The notes under the pieces: generated by a model | What the model was told of the DNA's origin: nothing | What the model saw: the letters and a program-made list of their open reading frames with translations, nothing else | Databases searched by the model: none | In this document: positions 30,876-43,392 of the stretch, one piece after another | Layout of the letters: each line of letters starts with the position of its first letter | How positions within the stretch are numbered: position 1 is the stretch's first letter | From: Haliclona indistincta | Lineage: Eukaryota > Porifera > Demospongiae > Haplosclerida > Chalinidae | Reading direction: 5' to 3' | Assembly (NCBI GenBank): GCA_964017065.1 | Contig: OZ024786.1 | Coordinates: 14,768,940 to 14,832,939 of the forward strand | DNA length: 64,000 bases | Made by a program: the position numbers and the translations under genes

Positions 30876-32493
30876 GGAGTGTGTGCTCACCGTCTGTGGT
30901 TGCAGGATGGAGTGGTACTCCTGACATCGTTAACATAGAGGGCCTCTCTCTGGAAGGAGCCGGAGAAGAGGCAGATGATGAGGACAATATAGCCTACAAA
31001 CAGCTGGTGGTAAGTAGCTCCTCTTCTCTCCCCTCTCTCTCTCTCGTACAAATAGAGGTACTAGCTAGTATTGCTTGAATAATGAACCCAAAAATGCTTA
31101 GTAGTAAGAACTGGTATTTGTAGAAATACTGTGAATATTCTGTAACGTTGCCTCTAGCCCATAGCAAGCTTGTTGGCTGGTACCTGTATCGTCTGGTATG
31201 CACCAGCATTGAACACTGTTTGAAAAGACAATTGTGAATGTGTCTCTGGTCCACTTGTGTATATGAAGCCATAATGGCTGTTTATCGACAGCACTTGATG
31301 ATAAACACTGCATAGCTTTACTGGAAAGCTGGTTTGTTGTGTTTTCGCCTGGTGTATGAGGATGCGTACTTTGTTTTTATCGGACCGCTATTGGTGGTGG
31401 ATATATCGTGTGTGTAGACTAGATGTATAGGTAGTTATTACATGATACAGATGCAGCTCATTCAGACGAACAAGATGGTACAATTAAGATCGTGTAGTCT
31501 AGTTGTATTGACATCACATGCTAAGGGGTGTAGGTTACTGGCATAGTATTGAGGTCATTCTTGAAATGGGTCAGGCCTTGGTGAGACTTTGTACTACGCA
31601 CCTGTGGTGGGAGGGACAGTCAGTGCTCCTAGCCTGGGTTCCAGGAGTTGCATTGCATAGCTTGGAAGAAACTGCTTAGTGCACAGGTGTCCTGGCTCTA
31701 CCAGTGACCCCCTGTGAGGCAGCTAGACACTGCTTAGTTCACAGGTGTCCTGGCTTTACCAGTGACCCCCTGTTGGGCAGCTAGACACTGCTTTGTGCCA
31801 GGTGTCCTGGCTCTACCAGTGACCCCCTGTGAGGCAGCTAGACACTGCTTAGTGCACATGTGTCCTGGCTCTACCAGTGACCCTCTGTGAGGCAGCTAGA
31901 CACTGCTTGGTGCACAGGTGTCCCGGCTCTACCAGTGACCGTCTGTGAGGCAGCTAGACATCGTGCCTGCCCTTCTTTCTGGCTGGAATGTGCCTTTATT
32001 ATTTGGTTATGAGATCATGTTTAGTTGATACGGATTGTTACAGAATTCACTAATTGTCTTTGAAAGAGTTTACGTGACAGCAATCCTTTGCTTCATACGA
32101 TAAGTCTGCCCACCTGTGAATTTCAAAATTCCTTGAAAAGTAATAAGATAGTCTAAAGCTGATTACAACTCGTAGGTTATGGAATCATAAAGGCATCTTG
32201 ATGAATTGGTGCATGTGCGCTATTTTAATTTGTCCATTGCTTGCTCTGTTTTGTTTGGCTTGCATTCATGCACACACCTAACTACCTGTGATTGCATCAG
32301 ATCTTGGGTTGTATTCCGCAAGCAGCTAAAAGAATTGTGGTTAGCAAAATAAATAAATAATGCTTACTTGCCCAATAAGGTTGTAACAATCTTTTTGAAA
32401 AATATCGTGATACAATATTGCCCATATCGCCCAACTGTTAGTGATAGTTGTCTTCTCTTATCTCTTTCTCTCTCCCTCCTCCCTCTCCTCTCT

Positions 32494-32529
<36 letters not shown>

Positions 32530-32563
32530 CTTCTCTCTCTCTCTCTCTCTCTCTCTCCCTCCT

Positions 32564-32594
<31 letters not shown>

Positions 32595-33007
32595 GCAATC
32601 GATGGAGTCGGTCCATGGCGCCAACCCTGGTCACTCCCTCTTCATGTACTCTCAGAAGCTAGCCGGGGCTGTGGTAGCGTGGAAAGTTCTGGCGTGGAAT
32701 CGCAACCTGTTTGTTCACGTCAACATCGGTCACCTCATCTCCTTCAGCAAAGAATGGTAAGACCGTGAGAAGACAACTGCCTGACCAACACATGGCACAT
32801 GTTGGGTGACTAGACAAGATACGTGTACTTGTAGTGGATGACAAGTGTTGTTTGATATGTAGCCTTTGACTTTTTGCCAAAGCTTAGCTTCTTCCTTCAT
32901 CATGTACTTGATCACTACATGTGTGTTCTTATGTCGTGTAAACACATTTTGGGTATTTTTCAAAGCACTTCTTATGTATGTTACCAACACAAACATCCTG
33001 TGATACC

Positions 33008-33090
<83 letters not shown>

Positions 33091-33148
33091 TCCTCCTCTC
33101 CCTCCACCTCTCTCTCTCCCTCCCTCCCTCTCTCTCCATCTCTCTCCC

Positions 33149-33194
<46 letters not shown>

Positions 33195-33515
33195 CCTCTC
33201 TCTCTCTCTCTCTCACTTCCTCTCCCTCTCTCATTCCCCTCTCCCTCCCTCAGCTTCATCTCTCTGCTGGATTACGCTGAGAACACGCTCCACTGCCACA
33301 CTGTCTACGTTGTGTTTGACCGCACTGTCACTGACCTGCAACGCCGAAAGATTGTCCAGAACTTCAGTTTCTTTGGCTTTGAGCTGTTGTCCCCTCGGTC
33401 GCCCTCTCTACCTCTCCCACTCAGCGATCAGTTCTTCTTCATGGGGTACCATCTTGAGTCAAGCGATGATGATGATGACAGCAGCGAAGAGGAAGACGAG
33501 GGAGGGGGGATTTGA
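30876..33515 (+). CDS. OAZ: Ornithine decarboxylase antizyme (+1 frameshift gene)
   Basis: Exons 30876-31009, 32596-32756 and 33254-33515 with GT-AG borders. The last exon reads SLLDYAENTLHCHTVYVVFD...FSFFGFELLSP...FFFMGYHLE, the antizyme fold that binds ornithine decarboxylase and targets it to the proteasome, limiting polyamines. ORF1 ends TGG TAC TCC TGA (30913-30924). Skipping T30922 gives GAC ATC GTT and 170 open residues to TGA 33515. This matches the metazoan UGG-UGY-UCC-UGA shift site. ORF1's start is unresolved. A GTAAGT donor near 30589 fits an upstream exon but no in-frame ATG was found there. The only ATG in the exon gives a five-codon ORF1. Exon 1 may be non-coding, or initiation may be at a non-AUG codon. 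Confidence 0.92.
30913..30925 (+). promoter_or_regulatory. Programmed +1 ribosomal frameshift site
   Basis: TGG TAC TCC TGA C: ORF1 stop in zero frame, ORF2 (DIVNIEGL) in +1 frame. In known antizymes polyamines raise the rate of slipping on TCC-TGA. The preceding codons match except TAC in place of TGY. Confidence 0.88.
31670..31962. repeat. 58-bp tandem repeat in antizyme intron
   Basis: Five copies containing CTGGCTCTACCAGTGACC and GAGGCAGCTAGACACTGC, with small differences. A single related stretch (GAGGCAGCTAGACACAAC) is at about 38870 in the TBC gene. Confidence 0.85.
32497..32594. repeat. CT microsatellite before antizyme exon 32596
   Basis: (CT)n with CCCTCC interruptions, ending in CCCTCAG at the 3' splice site. 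Confidence 0.9.
33012..33250. repeat. CT microsatellite before last antizyme exon
   Basis: (CT)n and CCCT mixtures filling nearly the whole right half of the intron up to CCCTCAG at 33253. Confidence 0.9.
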
Positions 33516-33905
33516 CGATATCGTACCGCAGTGCACAGTAATTAGACGGACAGCCGTTATATTTTAACCCTCAGTCAAATTGTAACTATCGTCCCCAGAA
33601 CCCGATTATTCTTGATATGAAACGTCATTGTATAATAACTATTAGTAGCTTGCTGTGTGCACTGACACTAATGTATGAGAGACTGTATCATTGTTCAATA
33701 GAAAAATTTTTTGTTCTTGTCAACAAACTTCAAAATATTAAAACCAAGAGTTAAAACGTATTCACGATTATGAAATGATTACTTTGCAGCTTACTTACAC
33801 AAGAAAGTTTAGGCAGGTCATTTCATAGTATTCACTAGATGTTCTAGATAAGAGTACATCACAAACATGTATACTCTGCTGTAGTTGATGTGTAGAGCGA
33901 GACCT
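33516..33905. other. Convergent 3' flanks
   Basis: 390 bases between the stops of antizyme (+) and the 33906 gene (-). No gene, no clear AATAAA; AT-rich. Confidence 0.6.
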
Positions 33906-34631
33906 TTAAGTCACCAAGTGTGTAAAGATGCTAACTGCTGTACTTCCTACTGCTCCTCCTACTATCGCTCCAAGGACTGGAATGGGTATCAGAGCCTGAC
34001 CAATGCCTGCACCGACCATGCTGGCTACAGTTCCGGCTGCGTTGCTTGCTGTATCTATGGCTACTTGTTCGCCGCTTTTCCCCTTTTTGTACTTTCTTAA
34101 TTCATTCACAAGACTGATCGAAAAGAAGACTCCCTCAAAAATAACTCCAACACGAGTAAATATCACTATATTTTTACCAACTTGTTCAGCCAGACTCTTA
34201 CCACCAGTTTTTAAGATAATATCTTTCCCCAGACCTTTCCCTCCATTCACTATCAGGATTTTTCCAACAGCTTCAGTCATACTTTTTCCTCCTGAGTTCA
34301 TTAGTTGGGCAATGGCTTGCTCAGTTGCTTGCTGTGCAACAACCGAGGAACCTTTCGTGAGCAATTTGTTTGTTGTTGTGGTAGCTAGTGATCCAAAAAC
34401 CTCCTCAGCTACTCTCTTTGCTGCTTCCTTTGATATAGCTTGCTTTCCTAGAGCAGTGAGACCTGCTTCCAAAGCTCCTGATGCGGCACCTTTAATGCCT
34501 CCACTTACAATCTTCTTACCAGCTTCCTTTGCACCACTTTCAACAACTTTCTTTACACCTGCCTCTGCAATCTCCTCTCCAAATTCACGTATGATTTGCT
34601 TGGCAGCTTCCTCCACAACAGCAGATGCCAT
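33906..34631 (-). CDS. Gly/Ala-rich protein with hydrophobic glycine-zipper tail, unknown
   Basis: A 241-residue single-exon frame, ATG at 34629-34631. N-terminal two thirds: Ala/Gly/Lys-rich amphipathic stretches (AAKQIIREFGEEIAEAG, GGKSMTEAVGKI, GGKSLAEQVGKN) in loose repeats of about 20-25 residues. A hydrophobic segment (VIFTRVGVIFEGVFFSISLV, near 155-175) follows, then KKGKSGEQ. The tail near 195-241 reads GTVASMVGAGIGQAL...GAIVGGAVGSTAV, a glycine zipper likely to insert in a membrane. No signal peptide. I do not recognise the family. The length of the frame, the start context and the biased composition support it being real. It lies between antizyme and NELF-A and may be expressed alone. 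Confidence 0.65.
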   Translation of the reverse strand: MASAVVEEAAKQIIREFGEEIAEAGVKKVVESGAKEAGKKIVSGGIKGAASGALEAGLTALGKQAISKEAAKRVAEEVFGSLATTTTNKLLTKGSSVVAQQATEQAIAQLMNSGGKSMTEAVGKILIVNGGKGLGKDIILKTGGKSLAEQVGKNIVIFTRVGVIFEGVFFSISLVNELRKYKKGKSGEQVAIDTASNAAGTVASMVGAGIGQALIPIPVLGAIVGGAVGSTAVSIFTHLVT

Positions 34632-34858
34632 AATTTACAGTGTGGGATATACTCTTTAACAGGGATCTGGGGTTTACCCTGGGGAAGGCCCACTATGGCA
34701 TCAGATAATGATGTCTGTATGTCAGCAAATCACCTGCATAGTACAAAATTCAAGTACGTTACAAGTATAATCTGTATAAAATGAGCAGACAATAGCATTA
34801 TTTTACTCTTGAGAATAGCAGTACATATAAGATAGGCTACAGTTCTATGTAGGTAGTC

Positions 34859-35065
34859 TTATGATGATGATGTCATTGGTCGCTTGACTTGCAGTTTTCT
34901 CCACTGTCCGGTTGAGTAGTTCATTTCAAACATGGTCTCCAGCTGGATGTTCCTGACCCTCTCTCCCTCGGCAGTGTTGACTACCTCTTGTTGCTGTCGC
35001 TGGTTCAGCTTGATAGTAACCACATCATGACCAGGGAGAGGGTTATCTGCAAGGAGAGAGAGAGG

Positions 35066-35096
<31 letters not shown>

Positions 35097-37386
35097 AGAG
35101 AGGAGAGTGAGTGTCATTAGTCCTATGGGTTCTTCTCACCTCTTGATCCAGCCATGAAGGCTAGTATCAGCGCCCTCTGTTGTTTGTTGAGTTGAGGCGA
35201 CTCTTGGAATATCTCCTGAGCTATCACTAGTTGTTGACGCTACACAAACAAAAAACAAGACAACAAATCACAAAATAATTTGAGCAATCTCAAAAAATCA
35301 AGACATCAAAAATTTGAGCGATCTGAAAAAATCAAGACATCACATCACAGAAAGAAATTTTTTTGAGCAATCTCATACTGAAATGTACACGTATGTTTCT
35401 ATTAAATTTTGTGTTTTCCGAAGCACAAACTAGTGTCACCTTCATGCATTAATGTGTTCAGTCTATGTAGTCACTGTTATCTTAACAAGAATATGCCTTT
35501 ATTCACACGACAAAGAATGATCATAGACTGTGCATGAAGACTCTACACTTTTAGGAGAAATTAATCACACATAAGTGAAAGGCAATAATATGTTCAGTGT
35601 GTATGATACATGACGTACTAGCTGTATGGGGTTTGAATCTTACCGTTAGTTTCAGTCCCTTCGAGGGTTGTTTAGCCTGTGCTGCAGCAGCAGGAGTAGT
35701 GGCGGCAGGGGTAGTAGCAGGTTGAGGGGTCTGGGTGCCTGCCTGTTGCTGCTGCTGCTGTTTTTGTGCAGCTAGTTGCTGCTGGCGCTGCTGAATCAAC
35801 TGTTGTTGTAACTGCTGGCTCTGTAACTGCTGTTGCTGGCTGTGTAGCTGACTTTGCTGCTGTTGTTGCAGGCGCTGCTGTGCCTGGAATCTCTGCAACT
35901 GCTGTAACTGCTGCAGTCTCTGTTGTTGAATCTGGAGCTGCTGTTGCTGGATTTGCTGTTGGAGTTGTTGTTGCGTTTGTTGTGATTGGGGTGTCTGTTG
36001 TTGATTCTGGTGTAGTTGTATGTGTTCCTGAAGCTTCTCGATCAGTTGCTTGTGGTGAGCTACTTGGTGCTTGATGACTTCTTGAGCGGCTGCGATGGAT
36101 TGACGAGAGATAATTGCTTGCTGGAGGATTGATTCTGTTGACGATGATTGCTGTGGCTGTGAGGGTGTGTTTTGTGAGGGTGTAGCAGGTGTGGGTGTGG
36201 TTGTAGCAGTGGTTGTAGGTGGTTGTGAGGGTGCTTTGAAGAGAGGGAGAGAGGACGGATGCTTGGTGGTGGTTGGAGTAGAGATAGCGGCAGGAGTTGT
36301 AGGAGTAGAAGGTAGCTTGAATGCCTAGAAAGACGGATTTTCAGATTAGTGAGGGTCTACTGTAGCTACTGGTACAAGGCTGTTCAGATTAGTGAGGGTC
36401 TACTGTAGCTACTGGTACAAGGCTGCTCAGATTAGTGAGGGTCTACTGTAGCAACGGCTCACGGATTCAGATGATTTTCTTCCAAAGTTGCTATCATACA
36501 GCGATGGGGTGTGGGGCTGTATTGAGCTGTCGTCCATCCCCAGTCCAGCTGCATAATCTGGTGTTGGTGTGGGCAGTAGGTCGGCAGGTGTCTCCACCCT
36601 TTCCTCCTCCTCCATCCCTTCTTCCTCCTCTGTCTCCTCAGCCTCGGACAACTGGGGCTTGAGCAGCGGAGTGGGTGGAGCTTTGAGCTGAATCTTCTTG
36701 CTCTCGGCCTTGACATGACCTTCCACCTCTGCAATCACGAAAGAAATAAATGCTGCAAACCCTCGAGATAATATAACTTACCGCTGACACGTCTCTTCTT
36801 CCTTCCAGCCATTGGCACTTCACCAATTTCAAGCAACTACATAAATTTTACATAAAACGACAGTGGGCAAGGTGGTTAAATAAGTGAGTGACTGAGTGAA
36901 TGAATGAGCGTGTGATGGTACAATCCATACCTTGGTTCCCTTCTCTCTCTGCCGTCGCTGCAGTAAGCTGGGTATGGGTGCAGCTTTCTGCGACATAGAT
37001 GGACGCTGAGAGGTCATGAATGAGTTTGAACCTGTGACAGAAAGAGAATATTCTAATCTACAGCGTCCAATCTTGTGTTACCTGATGAGAATGAATTGTG
37101 GCGGTGGAGGGTTCGATCCTTTACCAACGAACCAGTTAGTGAGAAATCCGTCTCAGCTAAACAATGAAAAACAATAAATTTCAACGCTACACAATATACT
37201 GTACCTCGCTGAAGTATGTCTGCTCGAAGTTGAGATGATGCTCGTGGTTTTGACTTGAGCTGGAAGTGTGTGTTGGGTTCCTGAGGTGTGCGAGTGATGG
37301 AGGAGGAGGAGGTGAGAGTGGTGGTGTTCAGGTAGGCATGTTCAGGTGGGATACACGAGAAAGAGGAGTGATCGGTAGACGACACT

Positions 37387-37434
<48 letters not shown>

Positions 37435-38094
37435 GGAGAGAGAGGGGGAGGGAGGGAGAGAGAGAGAGACAGAGAGAGAGAGAGAGGAGGGAGAGAGAGA
37501 GAGAGAGAGAGGAGGGAGAGAGAGGATGGAGAGAGAGAGAGAGAGGAGGGAGAGAGAGGGGGAGGGAGTGAGTGAGTGAGCGAGGGAGGGAGGGAGAGAG
37601 AGAGGAGAGAGAGGTGAATGAAAGAGAGGGAGAGAGAGGTGAGAGAAAGAGAGAAAGGGAGGGAGAGAATAAAAATATTTTTCTAAAAGTTTGGTTTATT
37701 GCTACATGCATTGTGAAATAGGTGACTTACACATCTCTCCCAATTCCTCTAGAACGTCGCTGGCGCTTGAGTCTGATTCCATAGACACTGTCTGGTCCTC
37801 TGGAAAGGAGCCCAGCACGGCGGCAAACAGTCTCACCCATTCGTCTCGGTCACGGCGCGCTAACCGAAGCAGCTTCATCATCTCATCACGACAGGCATGA
37901 ATAATACGCGGTGTCATCGCTAGAAACGAAAGCAGTATCTTGCTCTTCACAGTTCCATCGAAACTACTGAATTGGTCGGCTATGACTGTCAATCTGTCCT
38001 CGTTCCAAGCCAGGTTAGCACAAGACCAGCCATCCTCACTCTTCAACTTGCTGAGGAGGTACTGTAGGGCATCGTCTTGGTCAGAAGTAGCCAT
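34859..38094 (-). CDS. NELFA: Negative elongation factor A
   Basis: Nine minus-strand exons: 37731-38094, 37205-37384, 37082-37156, 36931-37031, 36782-36836, 36463-36728, 35644-36324, 35140-35239 and 34859-35046. All have GT-AG borders and compatible phases; 2010 bases, 669 residues (human about 528). Landmarks are an N-terminal helical domain, FQLKSKPRASSQLRADILQR, IPSLLQRRQREKGTKLLEI, TPDYAAGLG, a long Gln-rich stretch in exon 35644-36324, QRALILAFMAGSR, and the C-terminal MFEMNYSTGQWRK...KRPMTS. All follow human NELFA in order. NELF-A is the subunit that helps NELF hold RNA polymerase II in promoter-proximal pausing. The extra length comes from Gln/Thr/Pro-rich sequence. Head-to-head with the TBC gene. 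Confidence 0.95.
36341..36454. repeat. 43-bp tandem repeat in NELFA intron
   Basis: Two and a half copies of TCAGATTAGTGAGGGTCTAC plus CTACTGGTACAAGGC, starting 16 bases from the exon 35644-36324 acceptor. Confidence 0.85.
37388..37670. repeat. GA-rich microsatellite in first NELFA intron
   Basis: GAGAGA/GGGA on the plus strand, thus CT-rich in NELFA sense, ending next to the 3' splice site of exon 37205-37384. Confidence 0.9.
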
Positions 38095-38384
38095 GTCTCA
38101 AGTTCCTGGGAGGAGAACATGTGGCCACTATGAATAACAGGCAAAGGATGTGAATATCTTTACAAAACACGCTTATGGTACAGTAGCTCAAGCTTACAAG
38201 CTTCCTGAAAGAAAGAGCTGTCCTTGATTTGCGTCGTTCGTTGTTGCGTCCGCCTCGCTGTTGCTGTGCAACGTCTAGATTTCCCTCCAGCTGACAGCCA
38301 TCATGCATTCGGATTCGTCCGTTCTAATTAACGCACACTGCTAGACCCCGCCTTTGTTTCTTTCAATTAGAGCGCACTACTGAA
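38095..38384. promoter_or_regulatory. Likely bidirectional promoter, NELFA/TBC gene
   Basis: 290 bases separate the two divergent ATGs. Near the middle GTTGCTGTGCAAC (38260-38272) is a palindromic X-box-like (RFX-type) site. CCCCGCC near 38345 resembles a GC box. Motif roles are inferred. Confidence 0.4.
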
Positions 38385-41300
38385 ATGGCAGCAAGCATGG
38401 AAGAGATCGACAAAGAACGCCTCAGCCAACGACAGAGCTTCACTAGCTTGAGTAGCGAGGCCTGTGCAAACTTATTTGATAGTGACGGACGACTGGTGAA
38501 AGTAGCAGAGATGAACAAAGCCATGTTCGAAGGTGAGAGTGGATTTTAGATTTATTCGAACTGTTTAGCTACCTGTGTTGGTCACTGAGAGGTTATACTG
38601 TGCTGTCTGTTGTTATATGTGTAGGTGGTGTGGACGAGAAATGGCGGAGACACTTGTGGAAGTACCTGTTCAAGATATATCCAGTCAACTCGACCCATAG
38701 GTAAGAGAGACGTGAGAGGGATGTTACATGAGGTCGAGTGAGGTCAGACACAGCTTTAACACTTGTCTGTAAGTGAGTAGCTTGTCGGGAGTACCTGATT
38801 TTGTAGCTGGAGGTTAGCATTTGTTTGTCTCAGTGTGAGTGTACTTACGATTTGTACGACCCGTCTTTGAGGCAGCTAGACACAACTATGTGTATATCAC
38901 TTTTGGTTGTTGTTTTCTCTAGGGAGCAGAGGACTCTGGATCTCGAGAACAGAGCTCGTTATCAGGCACTGCACAACAGATGGGTGGTCCTTGATCGTAC
39001 GGTCACATTTGGTGACGATGAGCCTGTAGGGAATTCACAGGAGTATCTGGAGCTGAGTGAAGGAGAGGAAGGAGAGGAAGAAGAAGAGAAAGAGAAAGGT
39101 AAGTTAAAGTTAAGAGTAAGAGGGTGTTCAATATCTTGGGGAATAGGACTCTCACTGACCACTAGAGGTTCAGGTGGGACTGCCCACACCTTCAAGTGAG
39201 AGTGCTCCTTTGAGCTCCCTGCTCAAATTTTAGGAGTTTCCATCATGTCTTCTGTGCATGTAGTACATACTGCATTCATGATTAATGGATGCTGTTATGG
39301 AAACACTTCATTTCGTGGAGTGAGTGAGTGAGTAAGTGGGTGGTTTTGTTACTGTCATAATTCATATGAAACCGCTGTGTTATTGCTGGGGCCTTTGTCT
39401 ATCTTATCTGAGGCTGACTCATTATTTGTAAACCCTGTGTCCATCTTATCTTAACAACATAGTGGTGAACACAAGCCAGTCACCATTACAATTTAAATGA
39501 GTCGTATACACTTGCTAATCATCATTACATTGTCAATAGAGAATGTATTGAAAGTGCTGTATTTGAAAGCTTCTATCAAAACGTACTTTTCAAGTGCTTT
39601 CACAGTGTGTGCACCACATGTCCATATATTGACTCATAGTTTACTTGTCCTATGTGAGTGAGTTTATGTTTAAGGAATAGGCCAGTTGCGTGTAAGAGCC
39701 AAGGAATTTAATTATTGATAATTGAACGTAAAGTCACTTCCGGACTGCTCGTAGCCGCCTAATTGTACCTACTTTGTATGGAGTTCATTGAGAAAATATG
39801 AGTTTTTAAAACTTCGCGGGCGGCCAAAACTTGGCGCATGTGCAGGATCTAAGAATACGATGCGCAACTACTACCATTGGCACATGCAACGCAGTAAAAA
39901 CGGAGACGATCGGTGGAGGCGCGGTCGAGAACGAGCCATCACTGTACAGCTGGGTATGCTCTTTTTGTCAGAGGCAAAATGCGTGCCTAGATTGTCATCA
40001 CTCGCAATGTAAGTATCAAATCTGTCACCATTCACTGTCTCTCGAGCAATCTAGTGAGCATCTTGCTTTATGACTAGTTAAGCTGTGTTAGTCTTCGCGT
40101 TTTCATCGCTCGTCACATTGGCTTACCTAGCTGTACAGTGATGGCTCATTCTCGACCGCGCCTCCACCGATCGTCTCCGTTTTTACTGCGTTGCATGTGC
40201 CAATGGTAGTAGTTGCGCATCGCATTCTTAGATCCTGCACATGCGCCAAGTTTTGGCTGCCCGCGAAGTTTTAAAAACTCATATTTTCTCAATGAACTCC
40301 ATACAAAGTAGGTACAAGTAGGCGGCTACGAGCAGTCCGGAAGTGATGTTATGTCAATTTGCATATCATTAAAATAGTTCGCCTTACACGCAACTGGCCC
40401 ATTGAGACATCATGAAAAGTATTTTCATGATGGGTTAACCCTCCTTGTGGAAAGTGTAGAGTGTCACCTTCATGCACTGATGTGTTCAGTCTCTGATCAT
40501 CCTCCATCGTGTGAATAAAGACAACAGTGATTGAACACAATAGTGCGTGAGGGTGACACTCAACACTTTCCACCTCAGAATACTCTAATAATTTTACTCT
40601 ACTTTGTCAAAGCTATTATTTTTGAACTTGTGTGCTCTTATTTTTTCTATAGCTTCTAAAGACGACAATGCATGTGATAATTCCGTCGCCAAGTCCTCTG
40701 CCAATGCCCTGGACGTTCAGAACGAGTCAGACCACGACGAAATTGAGAAGGAAGTCGAAGAGAAGAAGACCACTTTTTCTCAGCGTTCAGAGAAGGACAG
40801 GTCTCCTCTCCCTCCTCCCCACCTCTTGCCTGACCCATGCTGTGCGTACTGTCAGAGGCAGCGTACTACAAGCCTCGATCAGATCATGAAGGAAGATGAA
40901 CAAGAAGCGAAAGCTCTGCTTCAGATCCTGGACTTTCCTTCGCGTGTGTATGCTACACGGCAGCCGGTGGATTTAGAGAAATCTTACCCAAAGTCGAAAA
41001 GAACTGTTCTCAGAGATGTATTGAGGACAGATCGAAATATACATTATTTTAGGTGAGTGGGTAGGTGGGCGTGTGCATGTGAGTGGGTGAGTGAGTGAGT
41101 GAGTGAGTGGGTAGATGTGTGAGTGAGTGAGTGGGTGGATGTGTGAGTGAGTGAGTGGGTGGGTGGGAATGTGAGTGGGTGAGTGAGTGAGTGAGTGGGT
41201 GGGTGGGTGGGCATGTGAGTGGGTGAGTGAGTGAGTGGGTGGGCATGTGAGTGGGTGAGTGAGTGGGTGGGTGGGTGTGTGAGATTGGAAAAAATTAATG

Positions 41301-42813
41301 TTGGCATTCAGTTTTTCTATGTCCATCCTTAAAACAAAAACTAAACATGCAATTTGCTGTATTCGTACACCAGCTAGCGACGAACATTTAACAGATAAGT
41401 TTGTGTACAGAGGTTTTATTACTATAAAATTAGGGTAAATTAGGTAAAGCTAGATCGTAAAGCGTGGAGCACTATTGCGTTAAAATGTCATTAAGTCTTT
41501 TATCATGCTCGATTGTGTGAATAAATACCAGTGACTTGAGACATTAATGACTGCAAGGTGATGCTTTACACTCAAATCTTTTGCAAGAAGTAATAAAAAG
41601 AATGTCATGTCTTAGCACTATGGTATGTTAAATTAATTGTTTTTCTTCTTTTTAGTCACAAGAGAAATTTAAGAAAAGTTCATAGAATATTGCACATCTA
41701 TGCCATGTTCCATCCAGGTGAGTGAAAGAGTGCTGGATGTGTGCTGATCGATTTAGTGAATGAATGAGAGGGTGGGTGGGTTCATGTGCAATGCATGTGG
41801 AGAACTTCAGGTGGGACTGCCCACACCTGCAGTGGGAGGCACAGTCAGTACTCATGTGACCTCCTAGCCTGGGTTCCAGGAGTTGCATTCCATCCTGGTG
41901 TGTAGTACATTGAGTGGGTTGGTGGGTTTGTATTGCATACAGTATGTGTGCTGTGACTCAGTTGGGACTGCCCACACTCTAGTCAGTAATCCTGTGAGCT
42001 TTAGCCTGGGTTGAACTGCTTGTCTTGTATGAATGCCCTGTTCCACCTTTGGAACAGTGCATTGGAGCATCGGAACTGTGCCGAACTGAATTGTGCTGCA
42101 CTTTATGATAAATGTTCTGACACGACCAAACTGTCGAGGAAACGGCCCACCTATGGTTGGGGTGCTGCGATGGTACAGTTCAGTTGCGTTCATACTGTCA
42201 ACCGGGTCGCCCCTTACATGTAATGTGAACGCAGTATTACTACACAAGTGTTCTGACTCTACAAGTGACCTTCAAGACTTATTCTCTTTTCTTCTCATAG
42301 ATGTTGGTTATTGTCAGGGGATGAATGATCTTCTTGCTAGATTCCTGGCAGTCACAGATAGTGAGGTGGACTCATACTGGATGTTCTGTCACTATATGGA
42401 CGAGAAGAGACCAGCATTCCTTGAGGAGTCCATGATGGTTAAAGTTGGTGAGTGAGTGAGTGAGTGAGTGAGTGTGGGAGCGAGCGAGCGAGTGAGGGAG
42501 CGAGTGAGTGAGTGAGTGGATAGTTAAATGATTGATCGACTGATCGATTGAGATAACATGTAATCTTTCTTCATTGGTCATTTTGAATTCGCACAATTCT
42601 CTGTCTCTCTTCAGAGTTAGTCAAGAACCTGCTGGAAGAGCTGGATAAACCGCTCTACGAATTCTTTGAAGTCTCTGAATGCAGTGATTTTCTCTTTTGT
42701 CACAGGTACATGTATTTATAGTGTACAGAATGTACTCATGCACACTCATCTCTCTCTCTCCATCTCTCTCTTCTCTCTCCCTTTCTTCCTCTCTCTCTCT
42801 CTCTCTCTCTCTC

Positions 42814-42863
<50 letters not shown>

Positions 42864-42918
42864 TCTCTCTCCATCTTTCTCTCTCCATCTCTCTCTTTCT
42901 CTCTTCTCTCTCCCTTTC

Positions 42919-42979
<61 letters not shown>

Positions 42980-43306
42980 TTTTTTTGGATCTCCAACTTT
43001 TAATGAGGGTTATAATATACAAAGGTGGAGGGTTAGACTTAGTCCTGAAAGTGCCTATATGTTCTACAAAAACATAGCGCATAAATTCATGGGTCTAACA
43101 CGTGTGTGATGTGATATAATACAGAACTATAATTAGGAAGGGGATAGAGGCAAGTTTGTGATGTTCCTAGTCTTGAAATGTCAAAGGATTCGGTGATGAC
43201 TGTTTTTATAAGTACCTTGAGGAGGCCTTTTGTTTGTTGTTTTTGTCCCGGTGTCAGAGAGATTAAAGATTTTATCGTGTTTATAGATATGAATCCTCTT
43301 GATCCT

Positions 43307-43392
<86 letters not shown>

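Noticed and set aside
41044..41326. His/Pro/Thr/Ser repeat protein on the minus strand
   Set aside because: Translation of the TGAG microsatellite at the intron start.
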